Assembly (NCBI GenBank): GCA_028554645.1
Contig: JAQOOI010000004.1
Span: 89,402-153,401 of the forward strand
Direction: 5' to 3'
Length of the DNA stretch: 64,000 nucleotides
Origin: Omphalotus guepiniiformis
Lineage: Eukaryota > Basidiomycota > Agaricomycetes > Agaricales > Omphalotaceae
Shown piece by piece: positions 11,450 to 21,582 of the stretch. Made by a program: the position numbers and the translations under genes. The notes under the pieces were generated by a model. It searched no databases. It was not told the origin of the DNA and worked only from the letters and a program-made list of their open reading frames with translations. Numbering within the stretch: position 1 is the first letter of the stretch; every line of letters begins with the position of its first letter.

Positions 11450-13628
11450 TCATTGATATACATCAAGGTTTAGCATACTATGTCCAAGGTCTGTAAGTGT
11501 AGATAAAAGTCCTAACCCCAATGACCAACGTTGTTGCTTCCTAAACCTGTCCTCTTTGACCTCCTGTTCACTCATTGCAGCCAGACGATCCTCCTGTAAC
11601 TGAAATCCATTGTCAACCCAACGGAACAGCCCACCCGGCATATACTGGGTAAAGGAATAGCGACGCTCGTTCTTCCGGATGCGGGTGTTGGAGTGGCGAC
11701 AAACGCCGGATGGTATGGCGACCACGGTCCCAGGTGGAAACTCAATAACCTTCCTGGCGTCCCAGAGAATGATATGGCCCCCGTGCGTTGGGTCGTAGTC
11801 GCCTAGTGCCCAGATAAAGCACAGGCCGAAGGGTAGATTGCCATGATCAATGTGGGGTATGGTTTCAGTTAGCGGGCCAAAGTTGAATGTGGCGGTAGGA
11901 AATACACTGTTGTGGAAGATGCGGACAAGACTTTCGTCATGTTCAAGAAGGTGCGTAAGATACGTCTGATAGTAATCATAGAGGTGGGGGGCCCAACTCT
12001 TGAACACCCCAGTCGCAAATCCGGAAAGGCGTTTGAACGCCCAGTGTTCCACCAGCCCCCGAAGGACCTTAGTGTTCCGCTTATTGTGAATAAGATTCCC
12101 TGGGCGCTACAACTGGTGAGTATTGGGAATTAGATGGTGGGGTGACACTCACAACTTGCCCTCCTCCAAAAGAGATCCCAGTTGACAATGCAGGAAATTT
12201 GCCCCTGCGATGGCCTTGTTGCTCCGCATTGAAGCTGCAACAAGCGCGCAAGCGCTCTAGTTCATCAGCAGCAGCCTTGGTGCATTCCTGCCATTTAGGG
12301 TCTGCAGGCGCATCCACAGCAACGGCAAAAACCCGACCTTCAGAGTCGGCAAATGGGGTGGAAGCACTGACGTGGAACATAGTCAGTGCACACCTAAAGA
12401 TCAATCTGGAAATTACACACTCTGGGTTATACCGCACAAGCTCGAATTTGAACTTTGATTTGGGACCAACAACTTCATGCAGCCCGTACGCCCGGTCTGG
12501 AGTGCCAGAAGGGCGATCCTTCTTTTCCTTTAGCCCGACGTACGCGGTCGAAGTGACCGGTGCATCACTGAACAGACTGAACGAGTTGTGTATGGGTTGT
12601 GACGCAGTGTTATGGCGATTCTCAATGGGGGGGCGAGGTTTGATATCGTCCGCGCGCGTTTGGTAGGGGCTGCTTGACGTTTACGATCCCTATTCTGCTT
12701 GCTGGACTCTTTAGAGCGTTTGAGTCGACGGGCGCGGGTTTTAGATACGCCTAAGGAGGTGGCTGCGGCAGAGTCAGCGCCGAGGGTAGGAATTGGCAGG
12801 GGGTGGGGCCTGAGAAGCGGTGGCGGGGTGGGGGAGGAGGGAGGGGAGGATAAAGGTGAGGATAAAGGTGAGGAGGTGGCGGATGTTGGTGGGGGTGGCG
12901 ATGAGCTGAAGGGGTCTGCAGAAGTTGGGGCTTTGTCAAGGTAATCATAAGCGCCTTCGTGCTCCAGAGTGCGGCGAAGTGCCGCTGAAAACTCGAACGC
13001 GGTTCTAACAGCAGCCGTGGGTTTGGGTGGGGGAGGCCCTGTAGAGGGAGGTTAGATTCTTGACACGCCCAGCCCTAGCCCTCCGCCCTCAGTGCAAGCC
13101 TTCGGAGAGCACCCGAGATTCCAAAGAATGTGCAGTATCCTCGCATTCCCGTTGCGCGAGTATTCAAGGAACTGTAACATTCCTCGGGTTCAGGCGATCG
13201 TTGAAGTATTGCAGATGAAGGGAATCGGGTAGTAGCTAGTAAAGAGTGGACGTACAGGGATTAGAGAGCTTTTGACGTTTTTTGGGTCTCTTCACCTCTC
13301 TGTTTTCCAGAGTGACGCGAGCCGCAGCTGAAAATTCGTAGTCGGTTTTAACACCAGCCGGTGTGTTGGACGCTGTAAAGCGACGTTAGATTCTTGTGGT
13401 GTTCAGCCTCGCCCTCCCCCCTCAGCGCAAGCCTTCGGAGAGCACCTGAGATTCCAAAGAATGTGCAGTATCCTCGCATTCCCGTTGCGCGAGTATTCAA
13501 GGAACTGTAACATTCCTCGGGTTCAGGCGATCGTTGAAGTATTGCAGATGAAGGGAATCGGGTGGTAGCTAGTAAAGAGTGGACGTACAGGGATTAGAGG
13601 GCTTTTGACAATTTTCGGCTCGCTTCAT
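11450..13628 (-). CDS. 2-oxoglutarate/Fe(II) dioxygenase-like protein (possible TET/JBP-type)
   Basis: This is a multi-exon gene. The catalytic C-terminal part (exon about 12110-11450) contains HIDHGNLPFG, a glycine-rich GDYDPTHGGHIILWD, IEFPPGTVVAIPSG, CRHSNTRI and ERRYSFTQY. That gives the HxD...H...R order of a double-stranded beta-helix dioxygenase. Upstream exons give ADSEGRVFAVAVDAPADP, RGKFPALSTGISFGGGQ and TSTAYVGLKEKKDRPSG, the usual order in a large Agaricomycete family. N-terminal exons are MKRAENCQKPSNP (13628-13589), a 117-nt exon (13372-13256) with RPKKRQKL, and an exon from 13038 rich in Pro/Ser followed by RARRLKRSKESSKQNRDRKR. These basic stretches suggest nuclear entry. The junction near 12.65 kb is unresolved. 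Relationship to the TET/JBP class, which modifies 5-methylpyrimidines in DNA, is inferred from the motifs and the linkage to a KDZ transposase. Confidence 0.7.
12923..13628. repeat. 333-bp tandem duplication of an exon plus intron
   Basis: A block starting near 13039 (GCAAGCCTTCGGAGAGCAC at 13094) recurs at plus 333 bp (13427). It includes about 216 bp of intron and the splice sites of the dioxygenase gene. The donor TGTACGTCC occurs at both 13256 and 13589, and acceptors at 13372 and 13038. The 117-nt second exon and the start of the third share xFEFSAAxRxTLE-like sequence, so the coding part was duplicated too. Exon length and phase (1 to 1) keep the frame. Confidence 0.75.
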
Positions 13629-13777
13629 CACTCTGTTTGAAAGATGGGGGTGAGTGTGGCAAGGAGGCTAGGGGAAGACTTCTGCATCAACAAAACTTTG
13701 GCGATGTCACGAGATTCAGATTTATCATCATCCATCCCACGGAGGCCCAAGCAAGGTTTCTGCCGAGCGTGGCCCTA

Positions 13778-14170
13778 GTAGTCACGTGTACCCGGGATCA
13801 GCAAACCGTAGGAAACTACTTGCACGATCTCTAGCCAATCATGTATCCGCGATAAGGATATAAATGGCAAATCTTTGTGGCAAAGTCAGTTTGCTACGTT
13901 GACAAATAAGCTCTATTTCAGCAGTTTTCCTTCGATTAGGCTCGCTTAGGCTCGCTTACAGCAAAAATAAATCAAATGCACCAGAGAATCTTTATAGAAA
14001 CCTTGCCAAAACTCATGGTTTGGGTTACACTGCTGATATTTGATTTTGCGGTTTCATCGCAGAGCTGAACCAAAGCGATTGGATGGCACTAACCGCGATC
14101 GGCTCGTCTCAGCTAAGCATATGGAAGGTAAAATCTAGTGCAGATTGGTCCTAAACTCTTACGGGAAGTC
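13778..14170. repeat. Dispersed repeat, copy A
   Basis: This block begins AGTCACGTGTACCCGGGATC and shares three separate blocks with 25903-26155. One contains GCTCGCTTACAGCAAA and AAATCAAATGCACCAGA. Another contains CGGCTCGTCT and GCTAAGCATAT, followed by AAAATCTAGTGCAGATTGG. The copies are in the same orientation and differ by short indels. It has no open frame of note and is probably a remnant of a non-autonomous mobile element. The rest of 13629-14566 shows no gene. Confidence 0.7.
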
Positions 14171-14566
14171 ATCCACTTTTCTCCGATAGAAAAACGCCAA
14201 GCCTCGCTACATACGAGAAATCTCAGGAAATCTCCCCAGAGGCTCCAGCTAGCTCCAGCCGTTTTACTAAGCAATTATGAGGTTGACTGCCCGTTGAGCT
14301 TCTATTTGTGGTATGCCCCAGAAGCCTTTGGAGCCTGTTGGAGCAAGAAAGTTTTCTAGCGATACGGAATCTTTTCTACACAAAGCCACTTGGCGACGTG
14401 TGGCTCATAAGCTCTAATGAACCTTTTTGAATATACATAGATTTCTCGCAGCTCGATGATCAACAAAACATAGTGGGGGGGGGGGAATACTTTGTCTCAA
14501 GGAAAAACAGACGGCATCTGATGATCTGATGTGTCGAGCTTAACATTGAAACAAATGGCACGCGTG

Positions 14567-15171
14567 CTAAGTAATGGGAAGGCGAGCATAGGCGACTACG
14601 AGTAGGTCTACTAGGTCACGCCGATCCTCTTGTAGACGGTCGGTGTGCGCGCGCAACGATGACAACTGGTTCCGCAAGCTATCGAGCTCAGCCTGCAGGG
14701 TGGCCTCCCGCGCGGCTAGTGAGCCCTCCTCGACTTTCTTCTCCTCCAGGCCTTGCTCAAGCGCAGCGAGCCGGCGGAGGACTTCAGGCCCAGTGAGAGT
14801 AGGCAAAGGCGCCTGGGCAGCGGCGCCTTCTGGGCTGATGCGGTACACTGCGTCATGGATCAGGACGGGCTATGGTAGCTAGACAATGTTTAGTACTTAC
14901 GTTGCACCTCTGACCAGAGACGAGATTCCACCTGGTCTAAATTATCCTGTCGGCTTGAAGACCCGTTCCAAGTCAGTCCAAGCTCTGCGAAGTCCGCCCT
15001 CATGTGACGGAGAATGTTGGATTCAGAGCTCCACGTATCTCTCCAAGGTCTCGCGCGTGTTTCGGACTGTGACCAGTACGAATGCGACCCTACTGCCGGA
15101 GGGATGAAGGTTTCGTCGCGGGGTGCGCTGGTATTGTTCTGCTCGTCGACCTCGTTCAAGTTCTCTGCCAT
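14567..15171 (-). CDS. Small coiled-coil protein, two exons
   Basis: Exon 1 starts at MAENLNEVDEQN (ATG at 15171) and ends near 14901 with LWSEVQ. A GTAAGTACT...GACGCAG intron of about 55 nt follows; the second exon reads YRISPEGAAAQAPLPTLTG and then a long heptad-like helix. That helix (ALEQGLEEKKVEEG, then LQAELDSLRNQLSSLRAHT) ends RLPIT at a stop at 14567. An upstream in-frame ATG at 15222 would add 17 residues but is less protein-like. The strong Leu/Ala heptads indicate a coiled coil of about 60 residues. Small proteins with this design are frequent in Agaricomycete genomes; function unknown. Confidence 0.55.
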
Positions 15172-15800
15172 GAGATAGTGTGGATCAAGGACGGTACGGT
15201 AGGTTGGTTCGGTGCAGCGCAAAGTCCTCCTGCCGCTTTAAAGGGGTTTGCTAGTAATGAGCTGCAGGCCCGGTTTTCTGTACCGGCTCGGTCTACTTAG
15301 GTCGGATGTAGCCTGATGTAGCGTACCGGCAATGTAAGGTGCTTGACATATGCCGGTTACACGACCCTGCCACCTGGTGCGATTCGGAGCCGCGTAACTG
15401 AACAATGAACCCTAAATAATAATGAAGCTCTGAGTCTGATTTTCAATGATGAAATCTATCAGATCTTCTTCCGGGCGCCTGCATAGAAGGGTCACACTGT
15501 CAATGATGAGATATGAGATCTTGTCCCCGGCGCCAGGCGCATGCGGCGTCGTGTCTTACGCGACAAGGTCCACCATCCATATACAATATTTCTTATTCGC
15601 GCTACAGACAGATTGTGATACATGTGAGATAAGCAATTTATAAACATATGACCTGGTCACTACTGTAAGAAAGGGGTGGTTGAAAAGAGGACGCCGACAT
15701 ACCGGGCTTGTTACATCGCAGCGTGCACCGCTGTCCTCTGCTTATTATTATTTGCACTCGGGCCTTTGACTGGAGAAGGGACAATTAGCTCACTACCTAT
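15172..15800. other. No gene recognised
   Basis: This stretch lies between the coiled-coil gene start and the end of the triplicated-exon gene. It contains only short frames. It probably includes the coiled-coil gene promoter and the 3' flank of the next gene, which is also on the minus strand. Confidence 0.4.
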
Positions 15801-16541
15801 TCAAAAAACTGCTTGGAAAACCCACCTCGGCTCTTCGTACGCCACCCGTCTCCGCTTGCGTGGTCGGCTATCTTCTGGGCGGTCATTGAGGAGGCGTTTC
15901 AACCGTCCGGACGCGACTGCATCCCAAGCCAACGCGCTCGACGATGTGCACGAAGGTTCCGTTTTCATGACACTGTCACGCTCGCGCGGTCGCTCGACAC
16001 TGAAGACGTTCGGTTGTTCAGACGCGACCGATTCACAAGTCAGTTCGTACCTGTCCAACAACGTCGTGTTACTCACCTGCGATCTGCCCCTTTCTTGACG
16101 TCTTCGTCTGTGCGGTTGATAGTGACTAGGGAAATCGGGAGATCGGACGCGACTGCGTTACAAGTTGATTCAGGCGCACTGAGGACGTTCCGTTGTTCAG
16201 ACGCGACCGATTCACAAGTCAGTTCGTACCTGTCCAACAACGTCGTGTTACTCACCTGCGATCTGCCCCTTTCTTGACGTCTTCGTCTGTGCGGTTGATA
16301 GTGACTAGGGAAATCGGAAGATCGGACGCGACTGCGTTACAATTTGATTCAGGCGCACTGAGGACGTTCCGTTGTTCAGACGCGACCGATTCACAAGTCA
16401 GTTTGTACCTGTCCAACAACGTCGTGTTACTCACCTGCGATCTGCCCCTTTCTTGACGTCTTCGTCTGTGCGGTTGATAGCGACTAGGGAAATCGGAAGA
16501 TCGGACGAGACTGCGTTACAAGTTGATTCAGGGGATTGCAT
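15801..16541 (-). CDS. Small protein encoded by a triplicated exon, C-terminal NLS
   Basis: Four exons join into exactly 170 codons (107+102+102+199 = 510 nt). ATG is at 16541 (MQSPESTCNAV). Exon ends are 16435, 16357-16256, 16178-16077 and 15999-15801, with three 77-nt introns (GTGAGTAAC donor, CTCAG or TTCAG acceptor). Exons 1-3 each encode the same roughly 34-residue unit (PESTCNAVASDLP, then INRTDEDVKKGADR). Exon 4 is unrelated: it carries RPRKRRRVAYEEP, a strong nuclear-localisation-like cluster, and ends at 15801. Every internal junction is phase 2, so duplication of the exon+intron unit keeps the frame. An in-frame stop lies upstream of the ATG. No known domain was recognised. Confidence 0.65.
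15999..16541. repeat. 179-bp tandem triplication
   Basis: The landmark GTTGTTCAGACGCGACCG recurs at 179-bp spacing (near 16191 and 16370; the first copy near 16012 is partly diverged). Each unit equals one 102-nt exon plus one 77-nt intron of the minus-strand gene. 179 is not a multiple of three, so a plain translation breaks in every unit while the spliced reading does not. Units are almost identical, indicating recent amplification or homogenisation. Confidence 0.9.
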
Positions 16542-16574
16542 GGTGGAGGCGTATAGTTGGAGGAAACGCAGACG

Positions 16575-16735
16575 ACGTACTTACTTATATGTCCAGCTGT
16601 GATATTTGTGAAGGTCTTGAAGTACGTGATAAATTCTGAGCATTTATATGTTTTGCATGGAACATATTTGTTAGAAAATGCTTGTGGTTGTTCACTTGCT
16701 ACTTTGGAATTGCCTGCCTTGCCGCTGTTTATGTG
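16575..16735. repeat. Local repeat, copy 1 (see 17764-18010)
   Basis: The block contains TACTTACTTATATGTCCA, AAGTACGTGATAAAT, TGGAACAT and TTGTGGTTGTTCA. It recurs, diverged, at 17864-18010 and partly at 17764-17860. Copy 1 abuts the 5' end of the triplicated-exon gene; the others lie just upstream of the crinkler-like gene. Confidence 0.65.
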
Positions 16736-16829
16736 TGTGGGTTCACTCAGACTGATGCCTGCCTGTCTCTGTCATGTGATCGCTGCGGGACCACGCATGC
16801 TAATTGAGGACCCCCGACAATTGGGGGGA

Positions 16830-17535
16830 CAGTCGGATACGGATCCACCTACAAAGTGGCCTTTTTTCGGTGAAGGTAGGATACGACCCCCACTAAAAGT
16901 CCACCTATTGCTGATTTTTCCACGCTGAGGTGAGGTACTATTGTCCACGTACAGGGTGCCAACTGACGAGCAGCTCGGATATTTGTCCACCTACAAAAAT
17001 GTTTAGCAGTGTTTACCACACCCGCTTGATTGACTGAAGTGGCTCACCGGCCGGCCACCGGCTTTAACTCAACCCTCCACGAGCCCTTCCTCTTGTTTGC
17101 TGATGTCAAATTCGAGCCAACTGTGGCCAAAGGTGGATGAAATAGGATGAAAATTGACGAGCTGGACAATGTTTACAGGACATCTCAGGAAAAATTTCTT
17201 GCTAATTAGGGATACTCTTACAATGCAACAGCACTATTATCTATACAGGCCCGCTGTACCAGTATCTTATTCAAAATTCTAGTCAATTTCCCCCTCTGTT
17301 TCCCCCTACTGATGGCTGAAGCACCACTAGAATCTCGCTCTCAACACCTAGAATCATATATACGTGCTTAGAAATAGCCTCGGAATTTTTTTTAGGATTT
17401 TTCGAAATTTTTTTGAAAATTTAGAGGTCGGATACGATTTTCCACCTACTGAAGGCGAAAATCGGAGGTCGGATGCACAATCCACCTACAGGCAACCCAA
17501 AAAAGGCAGTTTTCGTGTCCACCTACAAACCCCGA
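16830..17535. repeat. Cluster of paired GTCGGATAC / TCCACCTAC motifs
   Basis: At least five modules consist of GTCGGATAC (or a one- or two-base variant) followed within 3-15 bases by TCCACCTAC. They lie near 16832, 16876, 16974, 17426 and 17468, with single TCCACCTAC words elsewhere (17518). Between the two groups is AT-rich sequence with no gene. The fixed order and shared orientation suggest a degenerate element or a binding-site array, not chance. Confidence 0.55.
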
Positions 17536-17763
17536 AAATCAGTGATTTTAGTATTGTTGCGCACCGTTTTGGGAGGTCATGCTGAAATCACGTGTGTCAA
17601 TTTAGCTTCCTAACAAGTGCGTGTCTTCTACGTGTTCATTTGGTTACTGCTCCTGATGTATAAGTAAGCCAGTGAGGAGCAAATACAGTTGCAACGTTGT
17701 TCACACTTGCGTAATCACAGATTACTCATAAGCAATACTAGGGGATGACTCGGGAGACTACAG

Positions 17764-18010
17764 ACGACTTATATGTCCAACGGTGATCTTTGAGAAGGTC
17801 GCGAAGTACGTGATAAATGCTGAGATATAGCGCTGAGAAGCCAGTGTGTGAAGTTGAGACCATGTACTTACTTATATGTCCAACGGTGATATCTGCGAAG
17901 TACGTGATAAATGCTGGCTGAGATATAGCGCTGAGAAGCTGTGTGTTTTGAATGGAACATGTTTGATAGAAATTGTTTGTGGTTGTTCAATTGCGGCTTT
18001 GGTATTGCCT
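17764..18010. repeat. Local repeat, tandem copies 2 and 3
   Basis: Two tandem copies about 100 bp apart share ACTTATATGTCCAACGGTGAT, the word AAGTACGTGATAAATGCTG and GATATAGCGCTGAGAAG. The second copy continues into the TTGTTTGTGGTTGTTCAAT segment that matches 16680-16735. They lie directly 5' of the crinkler-like gene and may hold its promoter. Confidence 0.65.
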
Positions 18011-18141
18011 GCGACTATTAACAGTGACATCCTGGCTTCTGGCCTCGTTGTCACCAAGTGACCCTCTGAATTCATTTGGTGATAACACGAGGGTCTTCAT
18101 CACGTGAGCCTCCAAGCTCCCTTATAACAGTGACACGACAC

Positions 18142-20843
18142 ATGTCTTCAGGGACTTTACCACCTGTCGCAATGAGGCCCGCTGATACTGATATTGATCC
18201 TGGTTCTCCTGATTCTGAGGTCGTGCTCAACGTTTTATATGTCGACATGATGGTGTACCGAGCGGTCCCTTTCGATCGTAACAACAATGGAAGCGCAGTA
18301 CATACCCAGTTGGCAAAGTATGTCTTTACATCAATTGGACATACGTTGCCCTGCGAACAAATTCTGTCTGCAACCCTCGTAGGTCGCTTGTCAGTGCTTG
18401 CTGAGGTTTGCACTGACAAAATGTGGAACAGGTGGACATCCAGCTACCCCCGGGCAAGCCGTCCGAAGATCAAATCTTTGAAGAGTATGATAGGCATAAT
18501 CCGGACTCGACCTCAAATCCGATTGGTCGGCGCGAGTATCCACTGCAGGGAGTGTTTTCTGACCCGAAAAAGCTTCAGCTTATTGTCAGACTAGGTATGT
18601 GTCCTTATCTCTCACTTCATTACCCTGAAGTTTATCCACCTCTTTGCTGTTAGATGTCCCCATTCCTGCGTACAGGATCAACGTTTTCGACCTCTCGAAA
18701 AAGAAACTGCTGGACCTTACAGAGCGAGCCATGCATATTTCATCCGTCAGTGTCAAGCAATTGGTACCGGGCCCCGATGTTGAATTTTATAAGGTCAGCT
18801 TCATCGGTTAGAACACAGCTTGTTGCTCAACGGCTACTTTGTACCAGCCACTTCAACCAATTTTTCTCGCCGAGAAGGGTCCGCTCCCTGAAATCTCCGA
18901 CCAGGAGCTGCAATATGTTAGACCGAGGCAGTCCCTTCGTGCATGTTACCCAAACGGATATGGGGGAAACCGGATGCATTTCGCAGTCAGGTTTACTGGT
19001 GAGTCTAGCATCCCTGTCGTTGCATTGGGCTCTAACAGCTGATTTTTCGGATGGACAAGCAGTTGAGAAAATCGAAATCGAGGAAGCAGAGGACATTGCG
19101 GAGGTTCACTCCAAACGTGCGTTGTTGACCATAATATGTAAAACTGAAGCTGATTGTCCCTGCAGAGCGCGATAATTATGTCCGACTTGCACTGCAAGGA
19201 ACATCTCCGTCTGTCAGGTCATTGGTACCCCATTATAAAAAGAATCAAAATTCCCTGGTGGAGATGCTTCTCGACGGTCGCCGGGGTCCCCATTTACCAA
19301 TACATAATATCGGCCTCCCCATACAGCTCTACCATCCTGTCTTCGCCAAGTTCATTGAGTACGTCAATGATCCCCAGTTACCCATAACAGCGGCCCAGGT
19401 GCGCCTGGTGGTGGAACTCGCATGTCACATGTCCGAAATCCAATCTTTGGAGTCAGATCGAGATGCGCGCACTCGCCAGTTGTTAGGCGAATTGCTTGAC
19501 GAACCTCTGGAGTCCGTATTAAATAAAGACAATTCGTGTCCGGACTACAGCTGCCTGACTCGGGCCAAATTAGGTCGAAACGGGGCTCCTATAAACGGGG
19601 CTCCTATGATAGTGGAGGTCAAGCGTGAGCTGGGCGAGAGCAGCGATCCTTCGGTTCAGGTTTCGTTTTCTTATACACGATTTTTTGCTCATGCGGAAGT
19701 AAGTCGCCGTCTTTTTATGCAAATAACCTTCTCAAAACACCTCCAGCGTATGCCCTTTCGTGCCAACTCATGCTGCCCAACCTTCGTCATCGCGATAGGC
19801 GGGGCTTGGATGACCATTATGGGCGCCGTCTTAACAACACATACCATCGTCCAGCGGTTGACTGGGTATGAATGGATGGCTTACACGAAACATATTAGCA
19901 CCTGTGATGCTGTCAGCATAACTCGTCGTCTCGTGGCTCTGCGATTGGCTCTTAAGGAACTGTGCAATTGGTATGGCCAGTTAACCCCCACCAACGCAGT
20001 CATGCGTCCATCCATTGATGACAAGTTCTGCCGCTACGTTTATCCGCACAAGGACAGTTTCATGCATGACGGGAAAGAGGTCAAATTCACCTATGTGAGG
20101 GCCTTGACTGCGACAACATTCTGCACTACGTTTTTGGTCGCCATCACTCATAAAGGTCCGAAGGAACAGCTCGCCATTGTGAAATTCGCAGAACAATATA
20201 ACCCTGCCGCACACAAATATATGGCAACAAACAATTTAGCTCCCAAGCTGATTCATTATGAGGTGCTAGGAGCGGGCTACCAAGACCTTGTGTTTGTAGT
20301 GATGGAATACCTTGACAAAGCTCGTACCTTGGCAGACATCATTACGGACCGCGAGAAGATATCAGGAGAGGTAGGTGCAAGTGAAGCGGTGGCGGTGGAA
20401 GGTGCGAGTGAGGCGGTGGAGGCTGCGTTGACCACGTTGTGGTCGGGCGGGTACATCTTCGGTGATTTGCGAGCGCCCAACATTATGGTCATGCCCGCGG
20501 AGCCCGGAGAGCCTGATGACCGGATCACATGCGCTCGCATTCGCCTTGTCGACTTTGACTGGGTAAACACTGTGGGTGGCGATGTGAGATACCCCGCTTT
20601 TCTTGCGTCAGTTGTCAAACAGGCCTCTGGGGCTGGCGACTATGATTGCATTGAGAGGGAGCATCAAGATACAATGTTTGCAACATTGTTCAAAAGGTAG
20701 TGTTCATTAGAAAATTTTTCCTCATCGTTGGTCTGAGATTGTTATATAGACGTCCAGTTTTGAAAGCCGAGGGTCCTGAGGGTCCTGCTAAGCGACGCCG
20801 TTTGGAAGCTCCCTCGAAGGGAGAAAGTAGCCAGGGGCAATGA
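18142..20843 (+). CDS. Crinkler-like protein: N-terminal header, REase-like and kinase-like domains
   Basis: Exons were joined across short introns at 18379-18431, 18595-18653, one near 18.8 kb, about 19002-19061, about 19118-19166 and 20697-20749, all in frame. The start is ambiguous (ATG at 18142 or 18172). The N-terminal 150 residues (LQGVFSDPKKLQLIVRLDVP and flanks) resemble a CRN header. The middle has a nuclease-like (D/E)xK signature in MIVEVKRELGESSDP, after HNIGLPIQLYHPVF. The C-terminal half is kinase-like: AIVKFAEQYNPAAHKYM, VVMEYLDKARTLADI, FGDLRAPNIMV and IRLVDFDWVN. The catalytic-loop His is Phe here and the metal-binding DFG is DFD. The last exon adds a basic tail (AKRRRLEAP), likely nuclear. 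CRN-type REase-kinase proteins are known from fungi and oomycetes and are linked to conflict or host-targeting roles. Whether this copy is active is unknown. Confidence 0.7.
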
Positions 20844-20949
20844 GGAGTAGATCGTTAGGTAGTACCGCCCGGGCAATGATACATCGCGCCTGCAGGATCT
20901 GAAGGTACTTATCTTTTCAAACACTTGGTACCAGTTATCGTCTCACAAT

Positions 20950-21180
20950 TATCAGGGACATTTCGTCGGGAGTCTTACGATGTTCGAATGTACTTATAAT
21001 TACACCGCTTTGTACCAACCCTTCCCTCCCCGTCATTGTACCCTATACTTATACTGCTTTGTATCGTTTCATCCCTGCCCGTCGTCGTACCATACAGTCG
21101 CGATGATTCTGAAGATCTTGAATTGTCCATGATCCATACCTCTCCCTTCGTTGTACCGTACAATCACGATAAATTCGGTT
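20950..21180. repeat. Diverged short tandem units of about 60-75 bp
   Basis: Phrases of the form CCCTNCCCGTC(A/G)T(T/C)GTACC followed by ATAC and TTCA/CGAT recur about three times (near 21025, 21085 and 21145). On the minus strand they read as repeated YGTTxG peptides, but the frame is only 62 codons. No gene is called here. Confidence 0.4.
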
Positions 21181-21582
21181 GTTGAAGTTCCTGATACGCA
21201 GACTGATTACTACTCAAGCTGAAGTTAAAATCCGGCTAAAACGAACTCGTACCCACCTGGGCACCGGCCCAGGCCACCAATCAAGTTATGCACGCACGGG
21301 TTTGGTCCTCGTCTTGGCCATACTCACTGTTCTCCTCCCAATATATGTTGTTTTAGTGCTTAACGAAGATGAGGTGGTACGCTCCGTAGGATTGTGAAAA
21401 CAGGTGGTATATTCATTTGCTGTCTATGCAAAATGAGAAGGTAATACGTTGCGTGATAAATACGCACAAACAGAAACAAAAGCTTTGTAATGGCAAATTG
21501 TGGCCGCCAAACTGGATTACAGGTGAGATACGATGTCGTTTTTTCAGCGGAACACGGCATGTACCACTCATGTACTTTGTAG

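Noticed and set aside
14476..14487. Poly-G run as a structural or regulatory G-tract
   Set aside because: A single homopolymer with no partner G-runs nearby; likely slippage and possibly a sequencing-length error.
15676..16098. 140-codon plus-strand ORF with an apparent hydrophobic helix
   Set aside because: It is antisense to the last exon of the spliced minus-strand gene, which has exact phase and length consistency; the plus frame breaks in each repeat unit.
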